A stretch of DNA of 64,000 bases from Campylobacter cuniculorum DSM 23162 = LMG 24588 (GTDB lineage Bacteria > Campylobacterota > Campylobacteria > Campylobacterales > Campylobacteraceae): assembly GCF_002104335.1 (NCBI RefSeq), contig NZ_CP020867.1:62001-126000 (forward strand), read 5' to 3'. Position numbers and translations under genes: made by a program. Below the pieces are notes generated by a model that made no database searches, was not told the DNA's origin, and was given only the letters and a program-made list of their open reading frames with translations. Numbering within the stretch: the stretch's first letter is position 1; every line of letters starts with the position of its first letter. This document shows, in pieces, positions 37,129-44,646 of the stretch.

Positions 37129-38916
37129 ATGCAAGAGGCTAAAAAAAACAAGGTTTCAAAGGTTGCCTTTGCTTTTTGCATGGCACTTTTGTTTATGATT
37201 ATTTTTCTTGTATCAACTTTCTTTTTAACTTCTAAAAGATTGATTCCAAATACTGAAAAAGACCAATATTCTTTAGCTTTAAGGGGAAGTATCATCACTA
37301 AGGATAATTTCACCATTTCAAACTCAAGACAAATTTATCGTGCTGAAATTGATCTTAGAAGTATAAATAAGGATAAACTTGATTTTTTCCTAAAACTTTT
37401 TCAAATTTATAGCGGTATTGATGATAAACAATTAGAAGATATAAAAAAAAGAATGAGAGAGCAAAAAAAGAAAAATTATAACTTCATTCTTTTACAAAAT
37501 TTAAATTCCAAACAAGCAAGTCATTTAAAAGATTTATCTAAGAAACTCTATGCTCAAGGTTTTTTCAAGGCTTTCACAAATAGCAACAATCGCGTTGAAA
37601 CGCGAGGGCTTAGCATCATAGAGCATCAAGAAGATAGAAACTATATGTCTCATGATACATTAACTCCTGTTATAGGTTATACGAAAGGGATTTTAGACAA
37701 AGAACACAATATCCTTAAAAATGTGGGTGTTAAAGGACTTGAAAAATATTACGATGAATGCCTCAATCCCTTGCAAGATGAGAAAATTCAAGGACTTAAA
37801 GATATAGGTGGAAATATCATTTTAAATTTAAATTCTTTAAGACAAAGCAAAGTCAATGGTTGTGATTTATATCTTAATATCTCTTTAAAACTTCAAAAAA
37901 CCATAGAAAATGCGATAGATGAACGTAATGAAGACCTAAAAGCCAATGAAATTCTCGTAGCTGTTATGGAAAGCAAAACGGGCAAAATTTTAGCCCTAGC
38001 AAGCTCAAGAAGATATGACCCGCAAAATCGCAGCAAAGATCTTTCCTTGCTCAATGCAAGTGTTATAGAATACGGATACGAAGCAGGCTCTGTAATCAAA
38101 CCTTTTATTTTCACCACCGCTTTAAGGCTTGGAAAAATTAATGTAAATGAAGTTGTCAATACTTATTCTGGACAATACAAGCTTGGAAAATTCATCATTC
38201 AAGATAACCATAAACTTGATAAAATGACTATGGCGGAAGTGATTGTGTATTCTTCAAATATAGGAATGATACAAATTGCTAAAAGGCTTAAGAATTTAGA
38301 AATCATTTCTGGTCTTAAAATCTTTAAATTTGGTGAAAAAAGCGGAGTGGATTTACCCTATGAACAAAAAGGAGAACTTCCTCATTCAAACAAATTAAGG
38401 GATATAGAAAAATCTGTTTTAAGCTATGGATACGGGCTTAAAACCACCTTTATGCAACTTCTTGCAGCCTATAATGTTTTTAATAATGATGGTGTTTATA
38501 TCACCCCAAGAATTGCTGAAAAATTTTATCAAAATGGGCATTTTGAACAGCTTGATGAAGATATTAAAAAAGAAAAAATTCTTTCAAGTGAAGCAGCAAA
38601 TACAATGAAAAAAATTCTTATTGATGTGATAGAAAAAGGCACAGGAAAAAAAGCCTTAACCAAAGGCATTGTTTTAGGGGGAAAAACAGGAACTGCGAGA
38701 ATTGCGGAAAAGCAAGGCTATACAGCCAATCGCTACAATGCGTCTTTTTTTGGTTTTGCAAATGATGCAAAACATTCTTATACCATAGGAGTTTTGGTAA
38801 GAAATCCAACAAAACCCTATAGTTATTATGCGGCACAAAGTGCTTTACCTATGTTTAAAGATGTGGTGGATATTTTAATCGATGAGGATTTTTTACAACC
38901 TATGCAAGAGTCTTAA
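37129..38916 (+). CDS. pbpB: Penicillin-binding protein, FtsI/PBP2-like transpeptidase
   Basis: A septal or elongation transpeptidase of 595 residues anchored by one N-terminal membrane segment (residues about 15-37). Active-site motifs are visible: SVIK (SxxK), SSN (SxN) and KTGT (KTG). The ATG at 37129 is preferred over a TTG one codon before. It is the last gene of the flgB group, as in C. jejuni; the T6SS island begins directly behind it. Confidence 0.94.
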   Translation: MQEAKKNKVSKVAFAFCMALLFMIIFLVSTFFLTSKRLIPNTEKDQYSLALRGSIITKDNFTISNSRQIYRAEIDLRSINKDKLDFFLKLFQIYSGIDDKQLEDIKKRMREQKKKNYNFILLQNLNSKQASHLKDLSKKLYAQGFFKAFTNSNNRVETRGLSIIEHQEDRNYMSHDTLTPVIGYTKGILDKEHNILKNVGVKGLEKYYDECLNPLQDEKIQGLKDIGGNIILNLNSLRQSKVNGCDLYLNISLKLQKTIENAIDERNEDLKANEILVAVMESKTGKILALASSRRYDPQNRSKDLSLLNASVIEYGYEAGSVIKPFIFTTALRLGKINVNEVVNTYSGQYKLGKFIIQDNHKLDKMTMAEVIVYSSNIGMIQIAKRLKNLEIISGLKIFKFGEKSGVDLPYEQKGELPHSNKLRDIEKSVLSYGYGLKTTFMQLLAAYNVFNNDGVYITPRIAEKFYQNGHFEQLDEDIKKEKILSSEAANTMKKILIDVIEKGTGKKALTKGIVLGGKTGTARIAEKQGYTANRYNASFFGFANDAKHSYTIGVLVRNPTKPYSYYAAQSALPMFKDVVDILIDEDFLQPMQES

Positions 38917-38920
38917 ATTC

Positions 38921-38975
38921 TTTTTATGATAAAGAAAAAGATAAATTTATAATAGGGTTTAGGGGGACAGAGTGA
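38921..38975 (+). pseudogene. Remnant of a T6SS lipase gene ending at RGTE
   Basis: Behind the pbpB stop a short frame reads NSFYDKEKDKFIIGFRGTE and then TGA. It matches the region around the RGTE motif of the full-length lipase at 41238-43232 (NYILALRGTE). No start codon or N-terminal half remains. The TGA overlaps the GTG of the next gene by four bases, as if coupled. It is the most decayed of the four related copies. Confidence 0.65.
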
Positions 38976-39259
38976 GAGCACTAAAATTTTTATATATTGT
39001 TTGGATGGTATTTTGGATAATTGGACATGTAATTTTTTTGCCTACAGCACATGGATTTGATAATATGGGTTTTACAGATTTTTTCATACTTGCTTTACAA
39101 TTTGTAGCTATAATTTGTTTGCCCCCATTATTTATTTTTAATATCGCATATTTTGTGATAAAAAAAGAAAGAAAATATATTATAAATGCATTATGGATAT
39201 TATTATATTATCCTGTAGCTTTTATTATTTTTTTAATAATTGTTCGTTCAAGTTTTTAG
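38972..39259 (+). CDS. Small membrane protein, possible orphan immunity protein
   Basis: A 95-residue protein with three hydrophobic segments (about residues 5-25, 35-60 and 70-93), starting with GTG. I do not recognise a family. Its position, coupled to a lipase remnant as the later immunity-like genes are to theirs, suggests that it once protected against that lipase. It does not visibly resemble the other two immunity candidates, so another function is possible. Confidence 0.55.
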   Translation: MRALKFLYIVWMVFWIIGHVIFLPTAHGFDNMGFTDFFILALQFVAIICLPPLFIFNIAYFVIKKERKYIINALWILLYYPVAFIIFLIIVRSSF

Positions 39260-39267
39260 GTGACTAA

Positions 39268-39726
39268 ATGAAAACTCAAATTAATAATTTAAAAGATTAT
39301 GCAGAACTAGCCCAAGCTAGTTATTTTTATTTTAATTTTTTAAATACTAGAAATATATTTGAGTTAGATTCTAATCAAGAAAAAATTCAAGATAAAAATT
39401 CTCTTAGAGGCTATAGAGAAATAAAAGTAAATTTAGAACATGTTGTAAGTCAAAAATATAAAGATAAAGAAGTATTGATTGATTTAAGACAAGATGATGC
39501 TTGGCAATCAAAAATGTTAAATTTCTTTGATGAAAAAACAAATTTTGATAAACTCAACGGAGAATTTAGTGAAATCCAAGCACAAAACTTTGCAAAACGC
39601 TATACAATCAAATTTCACCAGCCTAATACTTTTAGTGGTTTTTCTGCTACTTTGTTTGAAGATACTAAGGATAATAATCAAAAGATTATAGTCATACGAG
39701 GAACAGAGCCTAAGGAAGCTAAATAA
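39268..39726 (+). CDS. Truncated T6SS lipase-like protein (N-terminal stub)
   Basis: A 152-residue stub of the lipase family. It shares the N-terminal unit INNLKDYAELAQASYFYF with the full copy (INKLKDNAELAWAAYGYF), then GFSATLFE and IIVIRGTE. It stops after PKEAK, so the GHSLG nucleophile and the rest are absent. It should be inactive as a lipase. Its stop overlaps the next gene by one base (TAATG). Confidence 0.7.
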   Translation: MKTQINNLKDYAELAQASYFYFNFLNTRNIFELDSNQEKIQDKNSLRGYREIKVNLEHVVSQKYKDKEVLIDLRQDDAWQSKMLNFFDEKTNFDKLNGEFSEIQAQNFAKRYTIKFHQPNTFSGFSATLFEDTKDNNQKIIVIRGTEPKEAK

Positions 39727-40199
39727 TGAAAAAGTTTCTTACGCCTAAAAAGATTATCTTAACTTTTATTGTATGTAGTGGAATCTATTTTATAGGTATT
39801 CCTCTTGGCTTTGTGCCATTTTGGTGGATACAACCTAATTATTGGGAGTTTAGGAAACTATGCAAGATTAATGATTTACCAAATGGTGAGGAAAAATACA
39901 ATAAAATTTTGGGATATTTTGGATTAAAACTGGGGGATAAATATGTCTTTCTTAAAAACACAACATACAAAGATAGTATAGTGTTGCGTGCTTATACAGA
40001 CTTAAAAGACAATAATAATAAAATTTTTTCTATAGATAATATCACTAATATTGAATTTTCTCCGAGTTGGATTGTCTATTATCCTCAAGTATTTGGCAAT
40101 GAAGGCAATATGGATTTTAGAATAAATTGGAAAACTTCTGTAGAATGTAGATATTTCAAAAGGGATTTGCTTTTTAAAGGAACAAATAATGAACAATAA
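39726..40199 (+). CDS. Membrane-anchored putative immunity protein, copy 1
   Basis: A 157-residue protein with one N-terminal hydrophobic segment (residues about 11-33) followed by a probable periplasmic domain. It is similar to the 186-residue protein at 40674: shared patterns are PNYWEFRKLC against PSFYEFREIC, EEKYNKILGYF against EEYYNKVLRHF, and the end VECRYFKRD against ISCIYFKKD. The family was not recognised. Position and anchoring fit protection of the periplasm from a lipase. Confidence 0.6.
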   Translation: MKKFLTPKKIILTFIVCSGIYFIGIPLGFVPFWWIQPNYWEFRKLCKINDLPNGEEKYNKILGYFGLKLGDKYVFLKNTTYKDSIVLRAYTDLKDNNNKIFSIDNITNIEFSPSWIVYYPQVFGNEGNMDFRINWKTSVECRYFKRDLLFKGTNNEQ

Positions 40200-40653
40200 A
40201 GAACAGATTAAAAAGCTCAAAGATAATGCAGAATTGGCTTGGGCAGCATATGGATATTTTCACTATTTTTTAGAACAGCAAAAAAAGTCTTACGCTGTTT
40301 GGCTACAAGATGAATCAGGCAAAAATAGAATAGATGAAAATAAAAAAGCAATCACAAAATCCATTGATTTAAACGATGTATTAGATATTGAATATAAAGG
40401 GGTCGAAGTTATTAAACTAGATATATTTGGAAACCCAGAAAAAATTGGCAAACTCGGTGGCAACTTCTCCCCACTCCAAGCCAAACAATTCTTTGAAATA
40501 TATGATTTATTAAAACATTGCCCTAATACAGATTCAGGTTTTTCTGCTACACTATTTGGAGAAAAAAGAAAACAAATTAATAGTAAAACAAAAGAAAAAA
40601 GCTATACAAGTGAATATGGCTATATCAATTATATTTTAATTTTAATGAGATAG
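40189..40653 (+). CDS. Truncated T6SS lipase-like protein, second stub
   Basis: A 154-residue N-terminal stub, more similar to the intact lipase than the first. Residues from YDLLKHCPNTDSGFSATLFG through NYIL are coded by 139 bases identical to 41549-41687. It then ends as ILMR, just where the intact copy reads ALRGTE. The catalytic part is missing. The start lies 11 bases inside the preceding immunity-like gene. Confidence 0.7.
   Translation: MNNKEQIKKLKDNAELAWAAYGYFHYFLEQQKKSYAVWLQDESGKNRIDENKKAITKSIDLNDVLDIEYKGVEVIKLDIFGNPEKIGKLGGNFSPLQAKQFFEIYDLLKHCPNTDSGFSATLFGEKRKQINSKTKEKSYTSEYGYINYILILMR
40500..40638 (+). repeat. 139-base perfect direct repeat, copy A (lipase stub)
   Basis: Identical base for base to 41549-41687, 1,049 bases apart. 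It covers the conserved stretch before the RGTE motif and ends exactly where the stub leaves the family frame. Confidence 0.9.
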
Positions 40654-40673
40654 AGAATCTAAGGAGATAACCC

Positions 40674-41234
40674 ATGACATACATATTACTTCTTATTATA
40701 ATTTCTATTATTCTTTCTTATCTCATTCTTAAGTGTATATATACAATCATCTTTAAATCTAAAAAAAATGTTTCAAAGTTTTTAGTCTTTCTTGGAAGTA
40801 TAGGTTTAATTATTTTTTACTACACACCTTATTCTTATTATTTAGAACCTAGCTTTTATGAGTTTAGAGAAATATGCCAATTAGACCCAGAGATTTACCA
40901 AGCTAATGGTGGTAAGATAGATGAGGAATATTATAATAAAGTGCTAAGGCATTTTGATATGAGTTGGGATGCGATGGATTGGAAAGATATACAGCAAAAA
41001 TCACGCATTAATGATTATGGAGATTTCTTATATAAAATTAAGAAATATGATAATAGGGTATATTATTCCTTTACATTATTTTTTAAAAATAATCAAGCAA
41101 GAAGAGACAATATTGAAAAGATAATGTTGTATGCTAATTGGGATAAAATGAGACCCCTCCCAGCAGGTAATGAGGGGACGGGATTTTTTTTAGGAAGTGT
41201 CCCAATAAGTTGTATATATTTCAAAAAGGACTAA
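40674..41234 (+). CDS. Membrane-anchored putative immunity protein, copy 2
   Basis: A 186-residue relative of the protein at 39726 with two N-terminal hydrophobic segments (about residues 3-24 and 35-52) and a soluble domain. AAGGAG precedes the ATG. It ends three bases before the intact lipase start and is thus its best candidate cognate immunity protein. Confidence 0.6.
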   Translation: MTYILLLIIISIILSYLILKCIYTIIFKSKKNVSKFLVFLGSIGLIIFYYTPYSYYLEPSFYEFREICQLDPEIYQANGGKIDEEYYNKVLRHFDMSWDAMDWKDIQQKSRINDYGDFLYKIKKYDNRVYYSFTLFFKNNQARRDNIEKIMLYANWDKMRPLPAGNEGTGFFLGSVPISCIYFKKD

Positions 41235-41237
41235 ACA

Positions 41238-43232
41238 ATGAAGAATAAAGCAGCGATCAATAAATTAAAAGACAATGCTGAACTTGCTTGGGCAGCGTAT
41301 GGATATTTTCATCTGGCTAATCCAAGGTATGATTTTAATAAAGATAGCACAGATAAAGAGAGATTAAAATATTTTAGAGATATTAAAGAAGATAAAACCC
41401 AATCTACATTCCCCACCTACACGGATATTCTCAACCTAGAACACAAATATTTTAAAAACAATAATGATAAACCTAAAGATTCTTGGCATCATAAGCATTT
41501 CTTAGGTGGCGACTTCTCCCCACTCCAAGCACAAAGATTTTTTCAAAGATATGATTTATTAAAACATTGCCCTAATACAGATTCAGGTTTTTCTGCTACA
41601 CTATTTGGAGAAAAAAGAAAACAAATTAATAGTAAAACAAAAGAAAAAAGCTATACAAGTGAATATGGCTATATCAATTATATTTTAGCCCTTCGTGGCA
41701 CAGAAATGAGTTCTTTTAAAGATTTGTTTATAGCTGATGCTTCTTTAGCTGTAGGCTCTATACCCAAAGCACAATATGATGATATGATAAACTTTTATGA
41801 AACTTGTATTAAAGATTATCCACAAATCAAAGAAAAAGATTCTCTTGTTATTACAGGACATTCTCTAGGAGGTTGTCTAGCACAATTACTTGCTTTAAGT
41901 TTATGTGATGATAAGAATAAAAATAATATCAAAGCTTTATATACTTACAATGCACCTGGAGCTAGAAAAATAGCACCTCCTTATGATTATATAGTAAAAC
42001 TCTTTGTATTTCATAACAAAGAACAACAAGAAAGATTTATAAAAGAAGAAATAGAAAATATAGCAAATAGAGCAAGAGATTTAGGCAAAAATGATGCTTT
42101 CTTAGAAAGTAAGATACAAGAGATATTACACAAGATAATCCAAGAAAAACAAAGTCAATACTATGGGATAACAATGAGTATTTCTACTAATACAACAATG
42201 ATGACACTCAATATTAATGCTATTCCTATTTTAGCAGATGTTGCACCATATTATAGACAACTTGCTTATAATTATTGGCAACATTTTAAAGAAGATAGGA
42301 GAACATCTCAAAATTTTAGACTTAAAGGAGATGAAAGATATACATACAAACTCTCAATTCAAGATTCTATATATCATTGTGAATCAAGCAATAATGAATA
42401 CAAAAATGAATGGTATATAGGCTCTCCTATATCAAAACTAGGGATTAAGCTAGGATTGCATCAAGACAATCAATATAGTGATACAACATTGCTTCATACA
42501 ATCAATACAAGCTCTGGAATAACAGGGGATCACTCCATTATCCCCCTCACTCAAACCCTCTATTTTTATTCTTATCTTTTAGAATTAGATGCTAACTATA
42601 ACAAAGTCAAAGATAAAAGCCTTAGCGAGTGTATAGAGTATCTTAATCATTTTATGAAAAATATTCAAATATATACAGAAACTTTTGTGTTAAAAAATAA
42701 TGCGATTAATAATAAAAATTTTACTCTTAAAAATGGACCTCTTGGTCCTTTTAGAACTTCCCCAGAAAAAATCAATTATTTTGAATACTTTCTTTCATTA
42801 ATAGCAACTATAATGCAAGAAACAAATGATATTTTAGAAGTAGTTGGGGATAGTTATTATACAAGCTATAACGCTCCTGTTATTAATCAAACAAAAATCA
42901 TAGATTTTATTTTAAAGGTGCAAGAAAAAGAAAAATACATTTTAATTCTTGATAAAAATGATTTTAATAAATACAGAAAAGATTGTTCCTTTGTTAATAA
43001 TCAAGAAAATTTAGCCTATAAAATTGCCATTGGGGAATTTAGAATTTTTATTGTAGTTTATAAAGATATGAAATGTCTTGAAAATATTAATAATATAACA
43101 AAAATATACGGATATAATTCAAAAAGTTATAAAACAAAAGATCAAATTTGGAATGAGCAGTATTTAGGTGGAGTTTGTAAAATATCACAAGCTTTGTATT
43201 TTAGTGGAAAAGCCAAAATAGGTATTATTTAG
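41238..43232 (+). CDS. Full-length lipase, probable T6SS phospholipase effector
   Basis: A 664-residue class 3-like lipase with DUF2974-type features. The order is: N-terminal helix unit (residues 6-25), GFSATLFG (117-124), RGTE (153-156), nucleophile elbow GHSLGG with Ser209, and a candidate catalytic His in GDHSI (about 432). A catalytic Asp cannot be fixed by eye. There is no signal peptide, as expected for a T6SS cargo. It lies between an immunity-like gene and a PAAR-like gene. Such effectors cleave membrane phospholipids in rival cells. Confidence 0.78.
   Translation: MKNKAAINKLKDNAELAWAAYGYFHLANPRYDFNKDSTDKERLKYFRDIKEDKTQSTFPTYTDILNLEHKYFKNNNDKPKDSWHHKHFLGGDFSPLQAQRFFQRYDLLKHCPNTDSGFSATLFGEKRKQINSKTKEKSYTSEYGYINYILALRGTEMSSFKDLFIADASLAVGSIPKAQYDDMINFYETCIKDYPQIKEKDSLVITGHSLGGCLAQLLALSLCDDKNKNNIKALYTYNAPGARKIAPPYDYIVKLFVFHNKEQQERFIKEEIENIANRARDLGKNDAFLESKIQEILHKIIQEKQSQYYGITMSISTNTTMMTLNINAIPILADVAPYYRQLAYNYWQHFKEDRRTSQNFRLKGDERYTYKLSIQDSIYHCESSNNEYKNEWYIGSPISKLGIKLGLHQDNQYSDTTLLHTINTSSGITGDHSIIPLTQTLYFYSYLLELDANYNKVKDKSLSECIEYLNHFMKNIQIYTETFVLKNNAINNKNFTLKNGPLGPFRTSPEKINYFEYFLSLIATIMQETNDILEVVGDSYYTSYNAPVINQTKIIDFILKVQEKEKYILILDKNDFNKYRKDCSFVNNQENLAYKIAIGEFRIFIVVYKDMKCLENINNITKIYGYNSKSYKTKDQIWNEQYLGGVCKISQALYFSGKAKIGII
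41549..41687 (+). repeat. 139-base perfect direct repeat, copy B (intact lipase)
   Basis: The second copy of the repeat at 40500-40638, inside the intact lipase. Such identity in otherwise different genes points to recent duplication or gene conversion. Confidence 0.9.
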
Positions 43233-43239
43233 GAAAATT

Positions 43240-44643
43240 ATGATAAGTAGAGACTTTTTATATTCTATTCATAGAGATAAAAAAAGTATTTATTTATTTT
43301 GTGAAAATAAAAGTATAATTGATTGTCAAAGTATTTATGAAGAGCTTTATAAATTAGAAGCAACGACAGATTTTACTTTTAAAGAACTTCAAAATTACCA
43401 AGCTTATATCTTCCTAAACTCCACCCTCCTTACAGGCTCAACCGAACTTCCTAATAATCCTTTTTATTTTGGAGAATTAGATAAAGATAATATTATAAAA
43501 CAAGACAGACCCAGTTATTATTTTTCTCCTAAAGATGAAAGCAGTGGTTTAGGAAGACTTAGTATTTTTTATAAAAATGATGAACTTTGCTTACTTAATT
43601 ATTCTATCATAGAAAATTCTTTAAATATCAAATTAGAATGCTTAAGTAAGCAAAGCTTAGAATATAAAGATTTAATTTCAAACACTATAAAAGAACAAAA
43701 AACCACACAAGTAGATAAAAAACAAAGTATAGCTAAACTTCATGCCCTTTTAGAAAATCAAAACCTAGAATGCATCCATGGAGGTAAAGTCATACTTCAA
43801 TCAAATAAAGGAAAATCTTTTAAAGACAATAACATCCCTATTATGCTAGAAAGTGATTTGCTTAATTCTAGTATAAGTGCTTGTCCTAATACTATAGCAG
43901 GTGTAAGTGTTCCTTGTAGTAAAGTTGCGAATGTAAAAGGAGCCTTATCTCAAAAGAAAGTCAATAATGAATATGCTATATTACAAGAACTAATCTCAGC
44001 TTGTATCACAGACAAAGGCTTTCCTTTAAAAGTAAGCTTTACTCCTACTCAGTTTAAATTCGATCATAGTTTTGATCCTAAGGAGGGTTTGGGAGGTGAG
44101 AGTAAGGAAAGTGGTTTAGGATATGAAAAACCTATTTTTTATATTGATTATAAAATTGATTATGAGCAAAAAGACTTTATACCTATTCATTCTATGAAAA
44201 TTTTAGGTGAGGAATTAAGTTCAAATGATAATGGTATAAAAGAATACAAACTTGAAATCAGCAAAGCTAAAGAACTTGATGAGTTTTTAAAATCTCAAGA
44301 GCTTGTTAAAAACTTATTGCAAGATTATACTACTAAAGAAAATCTTTATAAATTCATGGATATTACACTGCAAAATCATACAAAATTTTATATTTTTATC
44401 ATTCCAAAAAATATCCCAAAAGTTTTAAAAAAATATTATAAAGATAATGAAACTTATCAAAACAATAAAGATTATGGAGTAGGAAAATTTAAAATTGTAG
44501 ATAAAGTTAATATCTATGATGATAAAACAAGTAAAAGTATTGAAATTTATTTAGCACCCTATGAAGCTAAGCATATAAAAATCATTTTTAATGAAAATTT
44601 ATATGAAAAATTAACACAAACTTCAATTTTTTGCATAAGGTAA
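43240..44643 (+). CDS. PAAR-like T6SS-associated protein
   Basis: A 467-residue protein. Residues about 177-250 begin CIHGGKV and continue with regularly placed Cys (SACPNTIAGV, VPCSKVA), which resembles DUF4280/PAAR-like spike-tip domains. The first 150 and last 200 residues are unknown. It lies seven bases behind the lipase and three bases ahead of the large protein. It could be the tip or adaptor that loads either of them onto the T6SS spike. The domain call is by pattern only. Confidence 0.5.
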   Translation: MISRDFLYSIHRDKKSIYLFCENKSIIDCQSIYEELYKLEATTDFTFKELQNYQAYIFLNSTLLTGSTELPNNPFYFGELDKDNIIKQDRPSYYFSPKDESSGLGRLSIFYKNDELCLLNYSIIENSLNIKLECLSKQSLEYKDLISNTIKEQKTTQVDKKQSIAKLHALLENQNLECIHGGKVILQSNKGKSFKDNNIPIMLESDLLNSSISACPNTIAGVSVPCSKVANVKGALSQKKVNNEYAILQELISACITDKGFPLKVSFTPTQFKFDHSFDPKEGLGGESKESGLGYEKPIFYIDYKIDYEQKDFIPIHSMKILGEELSSNDNGIKEYKLEISKAKELDEFLKSQELVKNLLQDYTTKENLYKFMDITLQNHTKFYIFIIPKNIPKVLKKYYKDNETYQNNKDYGVGKFKIVDKVNIYDDKTSKSIEIYLAPYEAKHIKIIFNENLYEKLTQTSIFCIR

Positions 44644-44646
44644 AAC

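Noticed and set aside
38963-38969. Short G tract in the lipase remnant as a phase switch
   Set aside because: Only five G bases, too short for frequent slippage in Campylobacter.
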